A DNA stretch of 64,000 nucleotides from Marthasterias glacialis (GCA_911728455.2 OU452225.1:11692731-11756730); one strand, 5' to 3'; numbered from the stretch's first letter, positions 45,701 to 47,131 are shown. Made by a program: numbers and translations. Notes: generated by a model from the letters alone, not told the origin.

Positions 45701-47131
45701 TTATTTTAATGATACAGAAGTTAACCAGTTGGCGCAGACTGACGTGTATCCCCCCCAAAAAAAATTTCGAGTCAGCAAACGGGCGAAGTTAAAACACTCC
45801 ATTGTGTCAAATCGGAATACCGGAACAAAGGGTGCTCGGACACACACACCGTGTAACGCTTTGTTTCACCCACTCAAACAGGCAAATGACGCTCATTATA
45901 TCGCAAATGTTTGACCAATGTGTAATCTCCAGTTCCAGACCTTTGTCCTTTTGTTCCAAGAAGAGGATTATGAGACATCGAGAGGCTTCCACCATTGTTC
46001 CTTAATTGTGTTTTGGCTCATTGGAGGTAAGTCAGAGTGAATCGGGGATCCAGCCTTGGTTCCGGATGTAGTACCATTTGTAAGCCGTGGCACCTGGCCA
46101 GGGTTTGGAATTCACGATGCATAAACTTGACATCTTCCCAAGAGAGAAAACAAAAATGGCCATAAAATAAACAGAATTTTTGTTCTCTTGGCTTTGTCAA
46201 GTTCAAGGTTTGTTAGCGCCAGAGGTACTCTCAAAGAAAAATGATTCCGGCATGTCCGAGAAAACAATCCTGTCAGGCTGGACGGGAAAAAATGGAAGAA
46301 TCCTGTCGGCAACTGGTTAAAAACTTTCATGTGAGACAACCCAGAAATCTATCAGCGATTTGTAATAGTTTAAATAATAGGTCAAAAATAAGTTATGGTC
46401 ACGACCCGACATTACCTCACCCATTATCTTACCACTAGCCATACACAAACAACTTCTTTCCTTTTCTATGACTGAGTACCTTCTATCAGGAAACAATTTC
46501 ACATAGAAATCTTTCAAGACTAAGTATTTAGACTAAACATGCTTTAATATGAGGTAATAATTCACGGCTCTTATGTAGCGCACATATCCTAGTAGCTAGA
46601 TCAAGGCACTTTACAACATTATTATCCCTGTTCATCAGGCGTACTTAGACCATTCCTCAAACTTTCTCAACTCCCTGGGGAGCATACAACCCCAAGCTGC
46701 TTACAGTAGCGCTAAGGAGTTAATCCAACACAATACTGTCTCAGCCCTCTCAGGTTCACATTTATACTCCTGGGTGAAGAGCAGTACTTATGATTAAGTG
46801 CCTTGCTCAAGGACACAGGTGTCAGAACTCGAGTCCGATGCTCTAGACCGCTCGGCCACGACATGCCATCGCCATCTGCACGCTGAATGCTAATACTGAT
46901 TAGCAAATAATGTGGCAACTGATACATTTTGTGCGGCATTTTGTAATGTTACATTTAAAATGAAACCATTCACTGCCTGCCTTCGGTAACAAACACAAAT
47001 TCACAAATAACGTTTTGGTATTTTGTTTTTCCTTCCAGCTTTTTGAGGAAGCAAGAGAGATCCAAGGTGTGGAGGAAATTGAGAAGAAACTGGCAGAAAC
47101 GAGTAACGTCTTATCAGTGGTTTGTCAATAA
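688..47131 (+). CDS. RICTOR: RICTOR, mTORC2 scaffold subunit (gene span; 28 exons, 5' end outside window)
   Basis: RICTOR is the obligate scaffold of mTOR complex 2, which phosphorylates AKT, SGK and PKC hydrophobic motifs at membranes. Joined exons give about 1,770 residues plus roughly 30 missing at the N-terminus; human RICTOR is about 1,708. Order of regions (residues counted from the first visible codon): helical-repeat RICTOR_N about 30-490; RICTOR_M about 490-735; RasGEF_N_2-like about 735-900; RICTOR_V about 910-1000; a Ser/Thr-rich regulatory stretch about 1000-1480; conserved C-terminus to 1771. Diagnostic blocks seen include LLNHP (exon 5), IPLCIP-like LCIP (exon 8), GCQLIEFL (exon 16), HLYGQLV (exon 20), RHSR (exon 23), RKEVLRLVINL (exon 26) and RRFIQELFQ (exon 27). 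All junctions are GT-AG and in phase except exon 13/14. Exon assignments are from reading the sequence against remembered family features, not from alignment software. Confidence 0.96.
2491..2594. repeat. Tandem duplication, two units of 52 bp
   Basis: GTTTGTGTAGTAACTCTAAG and the following bases up to the next GAG recur 52 bases later with almost no change, indicating a recent simple duplication. Confidence 0.85.
4467..5125. mobile_element. Non-autonomous DNA transposon, copy 1
   Basis: The left end TTAACCAGTTGCCACCGG is the approximate inverse of the right end CCGGTGGCAGTGGGTTAA. The interior, from about TGTAACGCTTTCTTTTACCC to CTCTCAAAGAAAGATGATTC, is closely related to 45720-46320. It has no coding capacity. 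A long G run lies near the right end. Confidence 0.75.
5560..5735. repeat. Interspersed repeat ('GGGCACCAAGGCA' family)
   Basis: Shares phrases such as GGGCACC, CAAGGGCACCAAGGCAATG and TTGCCTCCGTGAAGTAT with 290-420, 6020-6210 and 59985-60125. Probably fragments of one old element. No function inferred. Confidence 0.6.
5941..6002 (+). CDS. RICTOR: RICTOR exon 2
   Basis: A small 62-base exon with acceptor tttgcag and donor gtaggt. It reads VINHVSTIEELGHP...EIVG and ends in the first two bases of a Cys codon completed by exon 3. A donor three bases downstream would read through TAG, so 6002 is the end. It is too short and split to be visible as an ORF; length and phase fit the gap between exons 1 and 3. 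Confidence 0.85.
6370..7190. repeat. Degenerate minisatellite, roughly 30-45-bp units
   Basis: GTTCTTGTTTTCAAGAGAAC and variants recur about twenty times, each containing the self-complementary GTTCTC...GAGAAC. The ORFs here repeat variants of 'VLVFKRTF' and are artefacts of the array. Confidence 0.85.
7191..7948. repeat. Four tandem 189-bp repeats
   Basis: Units start at 7191, 7379, 7569 and 7758 with TGCTCTTGTGTTCGAGCGAT and end ...TTTTCCTGGAGTGAT at 7948. They are nearly identical, share the minisatellite motif in their first half, and each carries GTACATGTACCATCCCTTTA in the second half. Confidence 0.92.
8664..9075. mobile_element. MITE, 'AAAGGCAGG...ACCTTTGGTA' family, copy 1
   Basis: Left terminus TTAAAGGCAGGGTATACCTT and right terminus ending CTCCTGCCTTTA are inverted repeats. 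A second copy lies in opposite orientation at 37437-37752, sharing AGCATTTTCGGATCCTTCT (as complement). Confidence 0.8.
9703..9733. repeat. (ATT)n microsatellite
   Basis: About ten ATT triplets follow a short repeat carrying GGGTTTCGGCCATCCGCCGA at 9541-9562. Confidence 0.85.
10148..10490. repeat. Tandem array of about 115-bp units with a perfect palindrome in each
   Basis: Three units, each with TTTTGCTTGTTCACCCAAA followed by its inverse TGGGTGAACAAGCAAAA, then GAATGCAACAACAACAAAAA and an A-rich tail ending AATGCATAGACTGTA. The minus-strand ORF of 133 codons is only the array read through. Confidence 0.88.
10700..10960 (-). repeat. tRNA-headed SINE (family C)
   Basis: On the minus strand GGTAGCTCAGTTGATAGAGC (A-box-like) and GGTTCAAATCCCGC (B-box) lie in tRNA spacing, but the anticodon stem does not pair, so it is not a tRNA gene. 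Relatives: 21440-21590, 51840-51960 and 63655-63800. Confidence 0.75.
12478..12975 (+). repeat. Duplicated SINE-A tail around a SINE-B body
   Basis: GGTTTCCTCAGGCTTGAGAG through CAGCCTTGGTTTCA occurs at about 12500-12558 and again at about 12880-12938 with one or two changes. Between them is a SINE-B segment with GGGTTCAAATCCCGGTCGCG. Each tail ends in (ATA)n. Confidence 0.8.
13023..13218 (+). CDS. RICTOR: RICTOR exon 3
   Basis: Acceptor ctgtcacag, donor gtaagt, 196 bases, ends phase 0. It encodes LRLSLLHSTKEVRSAGIRAL then RYLLQDETSLQ, IDYLIMRSLDI and a block ending AIRFIRR. This is the first highly conserved helical repeat of RICTOR_N. SINE fragments end only about 50 bases upstream of the acceptor. 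Confidence 0.95.
13390..13690 (+). repeat. SINE-B, 5' truncated
   Basis: Shares GGTTCACCCCGGTGTTCCTG, GCACCACAGCACCTTGTAAA and GAGCGCTTTGAGATGCCCAT with the complete copy at 61147-61518, and ends in ATT-rich sequence. Confidence 0.8.
13953..14162. repeat. Inverted-repeat element, 'CAGTGGCGTAGCC' termini
   Basis: Left CAGTGGCGTAGCCAAGGGGG is mirrored by CCTGGCTATGCCGCTG at the right end; the interior is G- then C-rich. A decayed relative lies at 3150-3345 (ACCAGTGGCGTAACTG ... GACGCTGCTGGTGAC). Confidence 0.75.
14448..14575 (+). repeat. SINE-B head, leucine/serine-type tRNA-like
   Basis: GTCGCGGCCGAGCGGTTTAG, a long variable-arm-like stretch and GGGTTCGAATCCCGGTCACG mimic a type II tRNA. The flanking ACTTGTGTCCTCGAGCAAGA identifies the SINE-B family, so I do not call a tRNA. 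Confidence 0.8.
15028..15154 (+). CDS. RICTOR: RICTOR exon 4
   Basis: Acceptor tcgacag after a pyrimidine-rich run, donor gtgaga, phase 0 in and phase 1 out. It encodes IIAIAPALCPISLVHTLVAI, then GNDGEKMRDRMVR and LETLCEL. The AIGNDG/RDRMVR pair is a RICTOR hallmark. Confidence 0.95.
15155..16467. other. RICTOR intron (exon 4 to 5)
   Basis: Holds the first copy of the ribozyme-bearing retroelement (15196-15549). The rest (15560-16440) is unique-looking AT-rich sequence in which I see nothing. Confidence 0.7.
15196..15549 (+). mobile_element. Penelope/retrozyme-like element, copy 1
   Basis: Flanked by the direct repeat CCTTTGATTT (15186-15195 and 15550-15559), a likely 10-bp target duplication. 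It begins near TTTTGAGGCATTGCATGGTG and ends with the complement of a hammerhead-like core: on the minus strand CTGACAA, a stem GACTAG/CTAGCT, then GAAACGTTGAGACC. The core is mutated (CTGACAA rather than CTGATGA), so this copy is probably dead. No ORF. Confidence 0.75.
16468..16637 (+). CDS. RICTOR: RICTOR exon 5
   Basis: Acceptor ttttcag, donor gtagga. It completes the split Ala codon from exon 4 and ends phase 0. It encodes IKNTEVFAVAGGLATLVQ, then LRINEAIMLTVLHLLNHPQT and RKFIRLNVDIE. The INEAI...LHLLNHP block is strongly conserved in RICTOR. Confidence 0.96.
16638..17610. other. RICTOR intron (exon 5 to 6)
   Basis: A short inverted repeat at about 16660-16740 (ACCTCGTTCCCAGGGGTAA ... 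GAAACCCCTGGAA). The rest shows no recognisable feature apart from GC-richer DNA near 16970-17120. Confidence 0.6.
17611..17675 (+). CDS. RICTOR: RICTOR exon 6
   Basis: A 65-base exon with acceptor atttacag and donor gtaaac. It reads QVIAPYTDVHYRHHGDANEQ plus one more codon and ends with two bases of a Ser codon. The APYTD-HYRH motif is diagnostic of RICTOR. Confidence 0.94.
17726..17980. repeat. Long intronic inverted repeat (255-bp foldback)
   Basis: The left arm starts TATGTGACTCAGCCTGTGT and the right arm ends ACACAGGCTGAGTCACATA. The inner arms, GTAGGGCATCTTCCAAGGAT to TGACCTCTACAGAGTT, pair almost perfectly with their mirror; the central unpaired segment is about 23 bases. It lies between exons 6 and 7, inside a 747-base intron. 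Confidence 0.92.
18423..18490 (+). CDS. RICTOR: RICTOR exon 7
   Basis: A 68-base exon with acceptor gttttag and donor gtaagg. It reads EEREMRHAASRMAIVTLIRS then WP and ends with the first base of a Gly codon. It corresponds to the 'REARFLASKMGI...RSW' segment. Confidence 0.92.
20231..20372. repeat. Inverted repeat, 142 bp
   Basis: TGAATCGGTTTTTAACAA with GGTTCTTGATAATTTTACC on the left pair with GAATTATCAAGAACC and GTTGAAAACCGATTCA on the right. MITE-like foldback. Confidence 0.82.
20560..20823 (-). repeat. SINE-A, full length
   Basis: On the minus strand it has a tRNA-like head, then GATTGGGTTTTCAGTCCCTA, CCTGATCGTGTGGG, a TTTTCCTCCCAC block and a tail TGGTTTCATTACCAGAAA with (AAT)n. Relatives at 22908-23150 and 29515-29800. 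Confidence 0.82.
21440..21590 (-). repeat. tRNA-headed SINE (family C)
   Basis: The complement reads GGTTAGCTCAGTTGGTAGAG and GCAGGTTCAAATCCTGCTC, tRNA A- and B-box-like, followed by the family's GTCAATTCTTC sequence. The anticodon stem is unconvincing. Confidence 0.75.
22032..22114 (+). CDS. RICTOR: RICTOR exon 8
   Basis: Acceptor ctcttttag, donor gtaagt, ends phase 0. It encodes MIRLCQPEASGLHSLMSILC then IPHDENR, matching the RICTOR 'INLC-P...SGIQSLIGVLCIP' block. Confidence 0.94.
22325..22700 (+). mobile_element. MITE, 'ACAGGATTGGT' family, copy 1
   Basis: Ends ACAGGATTGGTGTT and TACCAATCCTGTATTTTACC form inverted repeats. The interior (GGTATCAGTCTGAAAGCT ... GAAATACTGTCAAAGTC) recurs inverted at about 62620-63010. 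Confidence 0.78.
22804..22891 (+). CDS. RICTOR: RICTOR exon 9
   Basis: Acceptor aacacag, donor gtaatt, starts phase 0 and ends phase 1. It encodes RYLLQVLFDIFYIPIPDWTD then DFDVALQSI. A SINE begins about 15 bases after the donor. Confidence 0.95.
22892..23982. other. RICTOR intron (exon 9 to 10)
   Basis: SINE-A at 22908-23150, T/G run near 23258-23286, A run near 23393-23413 and a SINE-B fragment on the minus strand (about 23490-23645). Nothing coding seen. Confidence 0.7.
22908..23150 (+). repeat. SINE-A immediately downstream of the exon 9 donor
   Basis: Head GTGGGCGTAGTGGTTATTTT and TCGACTCCCGCCGGGG, then CTACCCGATTGCGTGGGTTT, GGGGTTTTCCTCCCAC and an A-rich (AATAAA)n tail. It begins about 16 bases after exon 9. 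Confidence 0.85.
23983..24140 (+). CDS. RICTOR: RICTOR exon 10
   Basis: Acceptor cgtgtag, donor gtacaa, ends phase 0. It reads RYEMQSSWSLTEGFVVEEGK, then AILPHRAATRTNLTENQLAL and ILLAFTNAGLLE. The LSDGF/ILPHRA/LALIL blocks are conserved in RICTOR. Confidence 0.96.
24141..25599. other. RICTOR intron (exon 10 to 11)
   Basis: Contains a low-identity repeat at 24270-24640 with CTAGTAAA/CTAGCCC phrases. A segment near 25500-25545 (GATGACGTCAAGTGAAGTGG) is related to the 'GACGTCAGGTGAATTGGGTC' family. No exon seen. Confidence 0.6.
25600..25680 (+). CDS. RICTOR: RICTOR exon 11
   Basis: Acceptor ctttatag, donor gtgagt, phase 0 both ends. It encodes SIVEVITSGSGHLSIMATIL then LGELLHM. ATILLGELLHM is one of the most invariant RICTOR strings. 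Confidence 0.96.
25681..26884. other. RICTOR intron (exon 11 to 12)
   Basis: A GC-rich foldback remnant at 25811-26000 (GAGCAGCTCGTTCATGG; a relative is at 48895-48965) and a 400-bp MITE at 26431-26840. Confidence 0.65.
26431..26840. mobile_element. MITE, 'GAAATAAACCAGAGAA' family, copy 1
   Basis: Begins GAAATAAACCAGAGAAT and ends TGGTTTATTTCTATGG. It shares GCCTCAGCTGTGCCGAAACG and TTACCATCGCTGTGAAAGTG with the copy at 47422-47822. It carries an AATAAA in its terminus. Confidence 0.85.
26885..26985 (+). CDS. RICTOR: RICTOR exon 12
   Basis: Acceptor cttccag, donor gtaagc, phase 0 in, two bases of an Asn codon out. It encodes ADHILPPECEQHHHCLPTLM then ILAASFDVPVLQR. The His-rich ILP...HHHCLPTLM segment is characteristic. 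Confidence 0.95.
27163..27426. repeat. Inverted repeat, 264 bp
   Basis: Outer arms GCATCAAAGATTATAGAGTG + GGAAGGCGCAAGATGGG and CCCATCTTGCGCCTTCAG + TGCTCTTTAATCTTCGC. Inner arms AAATACCACTGGATGCCATT and its imperfect mirror near 27333-27355. Confidence 0.82.
27775..28155 (-). repeat. SINE-B, near full length
   Basis: On the minus strand it opens GCGTGTCTTGGCAGAGCAGA, has GGGTTCGAGTCCCGGTCGTG, then ACACTTGTGTCCTTAAGCAA, GGGACGTAAAGCCGTAGGTC and GGTTCGCCCCGGTGTTCCTG. It is the same order as at 61147-61518. Confidence 0.85.
28203..28371 (+). CDS. RICTOR: RICTOR exon 13
   Basis: Acceptor gattttag, donor gtaaag. It encodes RASAAITHLDRLHEMNKRGP, then VPCSLFLSFIMSLSQ and DRKSKLNRDKLKQCMTK, ending phase 0. 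The RASAA...RLHEMNKRGP block matches RICTOR. The phase-0 end does not fit the best acceptor of the next exon. Confidence 0.94.
28372..29217. other. RICTOR intron (exon 13 to 14)
   Basis: Contains an element of about 490 bp (28622-29110) with ends CAGGGCTCGAA and CTCGAGCCTTG and a short direct duplication of CCCGGTCACGAGTTTACTGG. A microexon resolving the phase problem was looked for and not recognised. Confidence 0.6.
29218..29409 (+). CDS. RICTOR: RICTOR exon 14 (start uncertain: 29218 or 29243)
   Basis: The 3' half is certain: WNWELIGCIIK ends at donor gtatgt, matching the conserved 'WNWNLIGTILK'. The middle is acidic and poorly conserved. The best-looking acceptor is a T-rich tract ending aaaacag at 29242, but an exon starting at 29243 is one base out of register with exon 13. 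Starting at 29218 after gtggag keeps the frame but has a weaker tract and adds eight unmatched residues. A missed microexon or a base error is also possible. Confidence 0.75.
29468..30345. repeat. 198-bp minisatellite, interrupted by a SINE
   Basis: Units begin CCATGCTGCTCAAATGCTAT at 29811, 30009 and 30207 and are nearly identical. A partial unit, TGATCAATTACCCCCC, lies at 29468, separated from the rest by SINE-A. Since 198 is divisible by 3, the minus strand shows a repetitive 184-codon ORF; I treat that as an artefact. Confidence 0.9.
29515..29800 (-). repeat. SINE-A, full length, inserted in the minisatellite
   Basis: The minus strand reads GGTTGGCATAGCGGTACTTT, CCGGTTCGAATCCCGCCAGG, TTGGGTTTTCAGTCCCTACC and TGGTTTCATCACCAGAAATA with an ATAATAATGATAATA tail. 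It is the best-preserved copy in the window. Confidence 0.88.
30617..31146 (+). repeat. SINE-A split by a MITE
   Basis: The head (TTCCTGCCTTTCACCTCTTG) ends at 30677 and the body resumes at about 30946 with GGTTTTCAGTCCCTACCTGA through TTGGTTGCATTACCGGAA. The MITE at 30678-30945 separates the two parts. Confidence 0.82.
30678..30945. mobile_element. MITE, 'TAGACCGATCCATTAAGCCC' family, copy 1
   Basis: Terminal repeats AATAGACCGATTCATTAAGC and its mirror ending GGATCGGTCTATT, about 28 bp. Interior shares ACACGTGGGC and GGCGTACCCAAGGCTGTGAT with 36283-36546. A truncated end occurs at 30570-30600 and another at about 34420-34450. Confidence 0.9.
31149..31309. mobile_element. MITE, 'TAGACCGTTCCGGC' family, copy 1
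   Basis: Ends AATAGACCGTTCAGGC and GGCCGGAACGGTCTAT. Interior GTACGTTTACGCTGCACGTG and GACCGAGTTTGACCG are shared with 31538-31688. It lies 114 bases upstream of exon 15. Confidence 0.9.
31424..31470 (+). CDS. RICTOR: RICTOR exon 15 (47-base exon)
   Basis: Acceptor cctacag, donor gtacta. It reads KGGPFLKKFEDANIN plus two bases of an Arg codon. It joins exon 14 to exon 16 in frame and replaces the 'WPNVNLRNYKDEQLHR' stretch of the family. It is bracketed by two copies of one MITE. Confidence 0.88.
31538..31688. mobile_element. MITE, 'TAGACCGTTCCGGC' family, copy 2
   Basis: Ends ACAATAGACCGTTCCGGC and GCCGGAACGGTCTATTGT are a perfect 18-bp inverted pair. It is in the same orientation as copy 1 and lies 67 bases downstream of exon 15. 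Confidence 0.92.
31960..32318. repeat. Degenerate tandem repeat running into the exon 16 acceptor
   Basis: CTGGATGCTGCCTTTCAACC and CTGGATGCTCCCTTTCAACA, each followed by GTTGAAGAGCTTGAT and GAGACGCT, precede a third similar phrase (GATTTCAACCTCCCTCTAG) that forms the exon 16 acceptor tract. Confidence 0.65.
32319..32469 (+). CDS. RICTOR: RICTOR exon 16
   Basis: Acceptor cctctag, donor gtaagt, ends phase 0. It encodes FFRKLIDFYKPTSKQFASIE then THTLVGCQLIEFLFEGDD. The FYKPSSK and GCQ-EFL motifs are conserved in RICTOR_M. Confidence 0.95.
32736..33142 (-). mobile_element. Penelope/retrozyme-like element, copy 2 (inverted, with hammerhead core)
   Basis: Flanked by a 12-bp direct repeat TGTTGAGTTTTT (32724-32735, 33143-33154). 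A forward 5' segment of about 100 bp is joined to a reversed body, so both outer ends carry the CAAACCAAATATACA / complement sequence. At 32833-32876 lies the best hammerhead-like core of the three copies. The right end is 35 bases before exon 17. Confidence 0.82.
32833..32876 (+). ncRNA. Candidate hammerhead ribozyme, minimal type I (dimeric form)
   Basis: Order seen: TCTC (stem I), CTGATGA (32837-32843), one extra T, stem II GACTAG-AGCAGG-CTAGTC (32845-32862), GAAA, then CGTT and GAGACC, whose GAGA pairs with TCTC. AACGTT is self-complementary. Stem III therefore has no loop and would form between two monomers, as described for hammerheads of Penelope-like elements. The predicted cleavage is after 32870 (GTT). 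The extra T before stem II departs from consensus. Activity is inference. Confidence 0.55.
33178..33395 (+). CDS. RICTOR: RICTOR exon 17
   Basis: Acceptor gacccag, donor gtaagt. It encodes NEALQLLRELAQDIADCLLE, then LSQDYFLFVGKISHSPKGEK and IMEKSSMFQ, ending in two bases of a Tyr codon. The LSQ-YFLF-G...HP-G...EK-S-FQ series is diagnostic. A retroelement lies 35 bases upstream of the exon. Confidence 0.95.
33396..34212. other. RICTOR intron (exon 17 to 18) with a 50-bp tandem array
   Basis: 33890-34110 holds about four degenerate units of the type AACTTGTTGAATTAGTTTGC ... GGTGAAAAA. The first 450 bases are unique sequence in which I see nothing. Confidence 0.65.
34213..34339 (+). CDS. RICTOR: RICTOR exon 18
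   Basis: Acceptor cttgccag, donor gtatca, ends phase 0. It reads ILDLCSSQGHEILQKLITTC then LDCSREGLGRTILSKLLTSA plus SE, matching 'LDYSRDGLARVILSKILTAA' of the family. Confidence 0.95.
34340..34927. other. RICTOR intron (exon 18 to 19)
   Basis: A truncated end of the 'TAGACCGATCCATTAAGCCC' MITE (34421-34450), then a repeat at 34745-34905 (TTGACTCCCAAAATGGCGCA ... GTGAATTGGGTCATTATC) nearly identical to 40775-40925. Confidence 0.7.
34928..35169 (+). CDS. RICTOR: RICTOR exon 19
   Basis: Acceptor cacaacag, donor gtacgg. It encodes SIRLYATGHLRVQLRA, NWGMEFLVTQLYDKNSAVTS, EAIEIIEEACEDDSNLHSLV and HMGDRGVLLLT. It covers the start of the RasGEF_N_2-like region; the NWG-E-LVTQL-DKN and EACED--NLH-L blocks are conserved. 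Confidence 0.97.
35559..35907 (+). mobile_element. Penelope/retrozyme-like element, copy 3
   Basis: Same orientation and extent as copy 1: GGTTTTGAGGCATTGCATGG to a terminal hammerhead remnant. On the minus strand that remnant has CTGAAGA, a damaged stem and AAAACGTTCAGACC (GAAA to AAAA). TCTTCAGT flanks both sides but overlaps the core, so the target duplication is unclear. It ends 31 bases before exon 20. Confidence 0.78.
35938..36217 (+). CDS. RICTOR: RICTOR exon 20
   Basis: Acceptor cccttcag, donor gtaatg, ends phase 0. It encodes FLSTPKGFKYLSEVNFVTHE, LEKWRSSYNCKYVTLVE, QKPVYEGGFIRRS and VYVPVHLYGQLVQHKAGC. It is among the best conserved RICTOR exons. A second copy of the ribozyme-bearing retroelement ends about 30 bases upstream. 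Confidence 0.97.
36283..36546. mobile_element. MITE, 'TAGACCGATCCATTAAGCCC' family, copy 2
   Basis: Ends TATAGACCGATCCATTAAGC and GCTTAATGGATCGGTCTATA are perfect inverted repeats that continue into CCCGCCCC/GGGGCGGG. The interior is inverted relative to 30678-30945. Confidence 0.92.
36547..37149. other. Remainder of RICTOR intron (exon 20 to 21)
   Basis: AT-rich. A decayed hammerhead-like segment lies at 36931-36970 (minus strand: AGACTATGCTAGGGTAGAAA). Nothing else recognised. Confidence 0.55.
37150..37242 (+). CDS. RICTOR: RICTOR exon 21
   Basis: Acceptor aaatag, donor gtaagt, phase 0 both ends, 31 codons. It reads QYIPELCDIVRYADISSYSS then ILNLKAALWAL. LKA-LWAL marks the start of the RICTOR_V region. 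Confidence 0.93.
37437..37752. mobile_element. MITE, 'AAAGGCAGG...ACCTTTGGTA' family, copy 2
   Basis: It is the reverse orientation of 8664-9075, starting GGGGATACTTTTGGTAATTA and ending CAAAGGTGTACCATGCCTTT. It lies between exons 21 and 22, preceded by a C/T-rich run and a SINE tail (37255-37320). Confidence 0.8.
37935..38041 (+). CDS. RICTOR: RICTOR exon 22
   Basis: Acceptor ctctacag, donor gtgaga. It encodes GHTGTSSYGLQLLVAETIIP then DIIRLAEECEVFSIR and two bases of a Gly codon. It matches 'GNIGSSNWGLNLL...IPDILKLA--CEVLSIRG'. Confidence 0.95.
38195..38345. repeat. Inverted repeat in intron 22
   Basis: CCATTTACGAAATCACGGCT + TGGGCTTGGG on the left are mirrored by CCCAAAGCCCAAGC + TGTGGTTTCGTAAACGG on the right. 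The rest of the exon 22-23 intron (38042-38919) shows nothing recognisable. Confidence 0.8.
38920..40302 (+). CDS. RICTOR: RICTOR exon 23, large regulatory exon (1,383 bases)
   Basis: Acceptor tttcacag, donor gtaagt, 460 codons plus split ends. It opens with TCFYVLGLFSKNRQGADLL and GWESVRHSRTEYFPVLEE (end of RICTOR_V). The rest is Ser/Arg-rich and low in conservation, as expected for the disordered regulatory region. Three islands stand out: LRRVQTMP at 39608-39631, an AGC-kinase-type R-R-x-x-T site in the place of the human Thr1135 S6K site (inference); RSESFATDTTQTSGISSL at about 39862-39915, matching human 'RSQSFNTDTTTSGISS'; and FTTSRDAHGYAALK at about 40130-40171, matching 'YTSSRDAFGYATLK'. 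Residues roughly 975-1435 counted from the first visible codon. Confidence 0.97.
40404..40715 (+). repeat. SINE-B copy with leucine/serine-type tRNA-like head
   Basis: GGCGTGTCGTGGCCGAGTGG, GAGTGGGTTCAAGTCCCGGT and CACTTGTGTCCTTGAGCAAG follow the SINE-B order; the 3' half diverges from the 61147 copy. Confidence 0.75.
41240..41480. repeat. 110-bp tandem repeat, two units
   Basis: AATGGATGATGTTGAATGGT and CAATGGGTCATATTGAATGG, each followed by CAGAC-GTA-GAGGGTTA, match the larger array at 58999-59720. Confidence 0.75.
41585..41723 (+). CDS. RICTOR: RICTOR exon 24
   Basis: Acceptor cctgacag, donor gtaagt. It encodes RTVSINSLDVIRGVPK and TGEYLGLCLPVDVSLIFH, ending phase 0; the family has 'YIGLALPVDINDIF'. 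The last nine exon bases and the donor are tandemly duplicated 98 bases downstream. Confidence 0.94.
41715..41905 (+). repeat. 98-bp tandem duplication that copies the exon 24 splice donor
   Basis: ATATTCCATGTAAGTGTTTA occurs at 41715 and again at 41813; the following 70 bases also match. The first copy includes the last nine bases of exon 24 and its donor. Confidence 0.93.
41905..42260. repeat. Degenerate short tandem repeats ('CAAAACCCAAATGTAA')
   Basis: Roughly fifteen imperfect units mixing ACTCAAAACC, CAAATGTAA and ACCAGATGTGA. The minus-strand ORF of 84 codons is an artefact. Confidence 0.8.
42508..42862 (+). CDS. RICTOR: RICTOR exon 25 with His/Cys cluster
   Basis: Acceptor cattcag, donor gtaagg, 118 codons plus one base. 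Mostly polar (GGRRPPSSTSSDNSGFQDFS). Near the end is KHLVEHCLICTKM. This has the spacing H-x4-C-x2-C, the same as the His/Cys/Cys set that, from memory of the mTORC2 structure, coordinates zinc in human RICTOR. The fourth ligand would come from the C-terminal block in exon 27. A 13-bp minisatellite starts about 50 bases after the donor. Confidence 0.9.
42911..43027. repeat. Nine perfect 13-bp tandem repeats
   Basis: ACCACCCAAGGGA repeated exactly nine times, starting 48 bases after the exon 25 donor. It produces mirror ORFs in which a 13-codon peptide repeats. Confidence 0.97.
43100..43266. repeat. MITE remnant, 'GCTTAGCAGAAA' family
   Basis: TGCTTAGCAGAAATTG and TTTCTGCTTAAGCAG form foldback segments ending near CTATGAAACTGGGCCC. 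Related sequences are at 47205-47330, 47905-48150, 50850-51070 and 54925-55045. Confidence 0.7.
43269..43392. repeat. Palindromic element, two 43-bp arms
   Basis: TTTGGTAAGTGATTACATTT, GGAGCCAGAAGTGCAGTG and TAAAC on the left pair with GTTTACACTGCACTTCCGGC then TCCAAAACGTC on the right, around ATACATACATGTACATG. A half copy is at 21733-21815. Confidence 0.88.
43569..43592. repeat. (TG)n microsatellite
   Basis: An uninterrupted TG run of about 24 bases. Confidence 0.95.
43595..43745 (-). repeat. tRNA-headed SINE (family D)
   Basis: The minus strand has GTGGGTTCGAATCCCATCCG as B-box, then TGCCTGTAGAT and GAGTACCAAGTA-like sequence. The 12030-12115 region shares the CCATACACCGATGTGT and GGTACTTTC phrases. 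Confidence 0.7.
43848..44130 (+). CDS. RICTOR: RICTOR exon 26
   Basis: Acceptor ttttccag, donor gtaggg. A Ser-rich first half (ADMSSASTGSAHSSDSSHST) is followed by ALIRKEVLRLVINLGSSVGM and KAQEQGLL, ending in two bases of a Ser codon. RKEVLRLVINL is a strong RICTOR C-terminal signature. Confidence 0.96.
44591..44715. repeat. Long perfect hairpin (42-bp core stem, 12-base loop)
   Basis: 44606-44647 pairs with 44660-44701. The two mismatches are G-T pairs that become G-U in RNA, so the core stem is uninterrupted in a plus-strand transcript. Weaker pairing extends to 44591 and 44715. The arms contain CCCACAGACCGGTCCTTTTC. Confidence 0.93.
44888..45150. mobile_element. 'CTAGTCCTAAGTTAGGACT' element, tandem double copy
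   Basis: Two units each start TGGATTTCA-AA/GAGCGCTAGGACTAG-like and end TTTTGTGAAA-CACCCC. The single relative at 53696-53840 has perfect ends GGTGGATTTCACAAAGC / TTTTGTGAAATCCACC. It interrupts an older repeat also found at 1915-2125. Confidence 0.82.
45466..45604 (+). CDS. RICTOR: RICTOR exon 27
   Basis: Acceptor cattcag, donor gttagt. It encodes LREKFPSTFESVCLYSDVAY, LIGNCSYRLSARRFIQELFQ and ELKYTE, matching 'KEKYPQTFDDICLYSEVSHL...CRRFIQELF'. It contains Cys residues that could supply the fourth zinc ligand. Confidence 0.96.
45720..46320. mobile_element. Non-autonomous DNA transposon, copy 2
   Basis: Ends TTAACCAGTTGGCGCAGACT and CTGTCGGCAACTGGTTAA are inverted repeats. The interior shares TAGACCTTTGTCCTTTTGTT-like and ACATC-AGAGGCTTCCAC sequence with 4467-5125. 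Confidence 0.8.
46555..46868 (-). repeat. SINE-B copy
   Basis: The minus strand reads GGCATGTCGTGGCCGAGCGG, GCATCGGACTCGAGTTCTGA, ACACCTGTGTCCTTGAGCAA and a tail with AGTGCCTTGATCTAGC...GTGCGCTACATAAGAG. The middle diverges from other copies. Confidence 0.75.
47039..47131 (+). CDS. RICTOR: RICTOR exon 28, terminal coding exon
   Basis: Acceptor ccttccag. It reads LFEEAREIQGVEEIEKKLAE then TSNVLSVVCQ and stops at TAA 47129-47131. The position, shortly after RRFIQELFQ, matches the end of vertebrate RICTOR although the last residues are not conserved. A GT inside the last codons (47119) is a weak donor, so a longer alternative C-terminus cannot be excluded. Confidence 0.85.
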   Translation, partial: LFEEAREIQGVEEIEKKLAETSNVLSVVCQ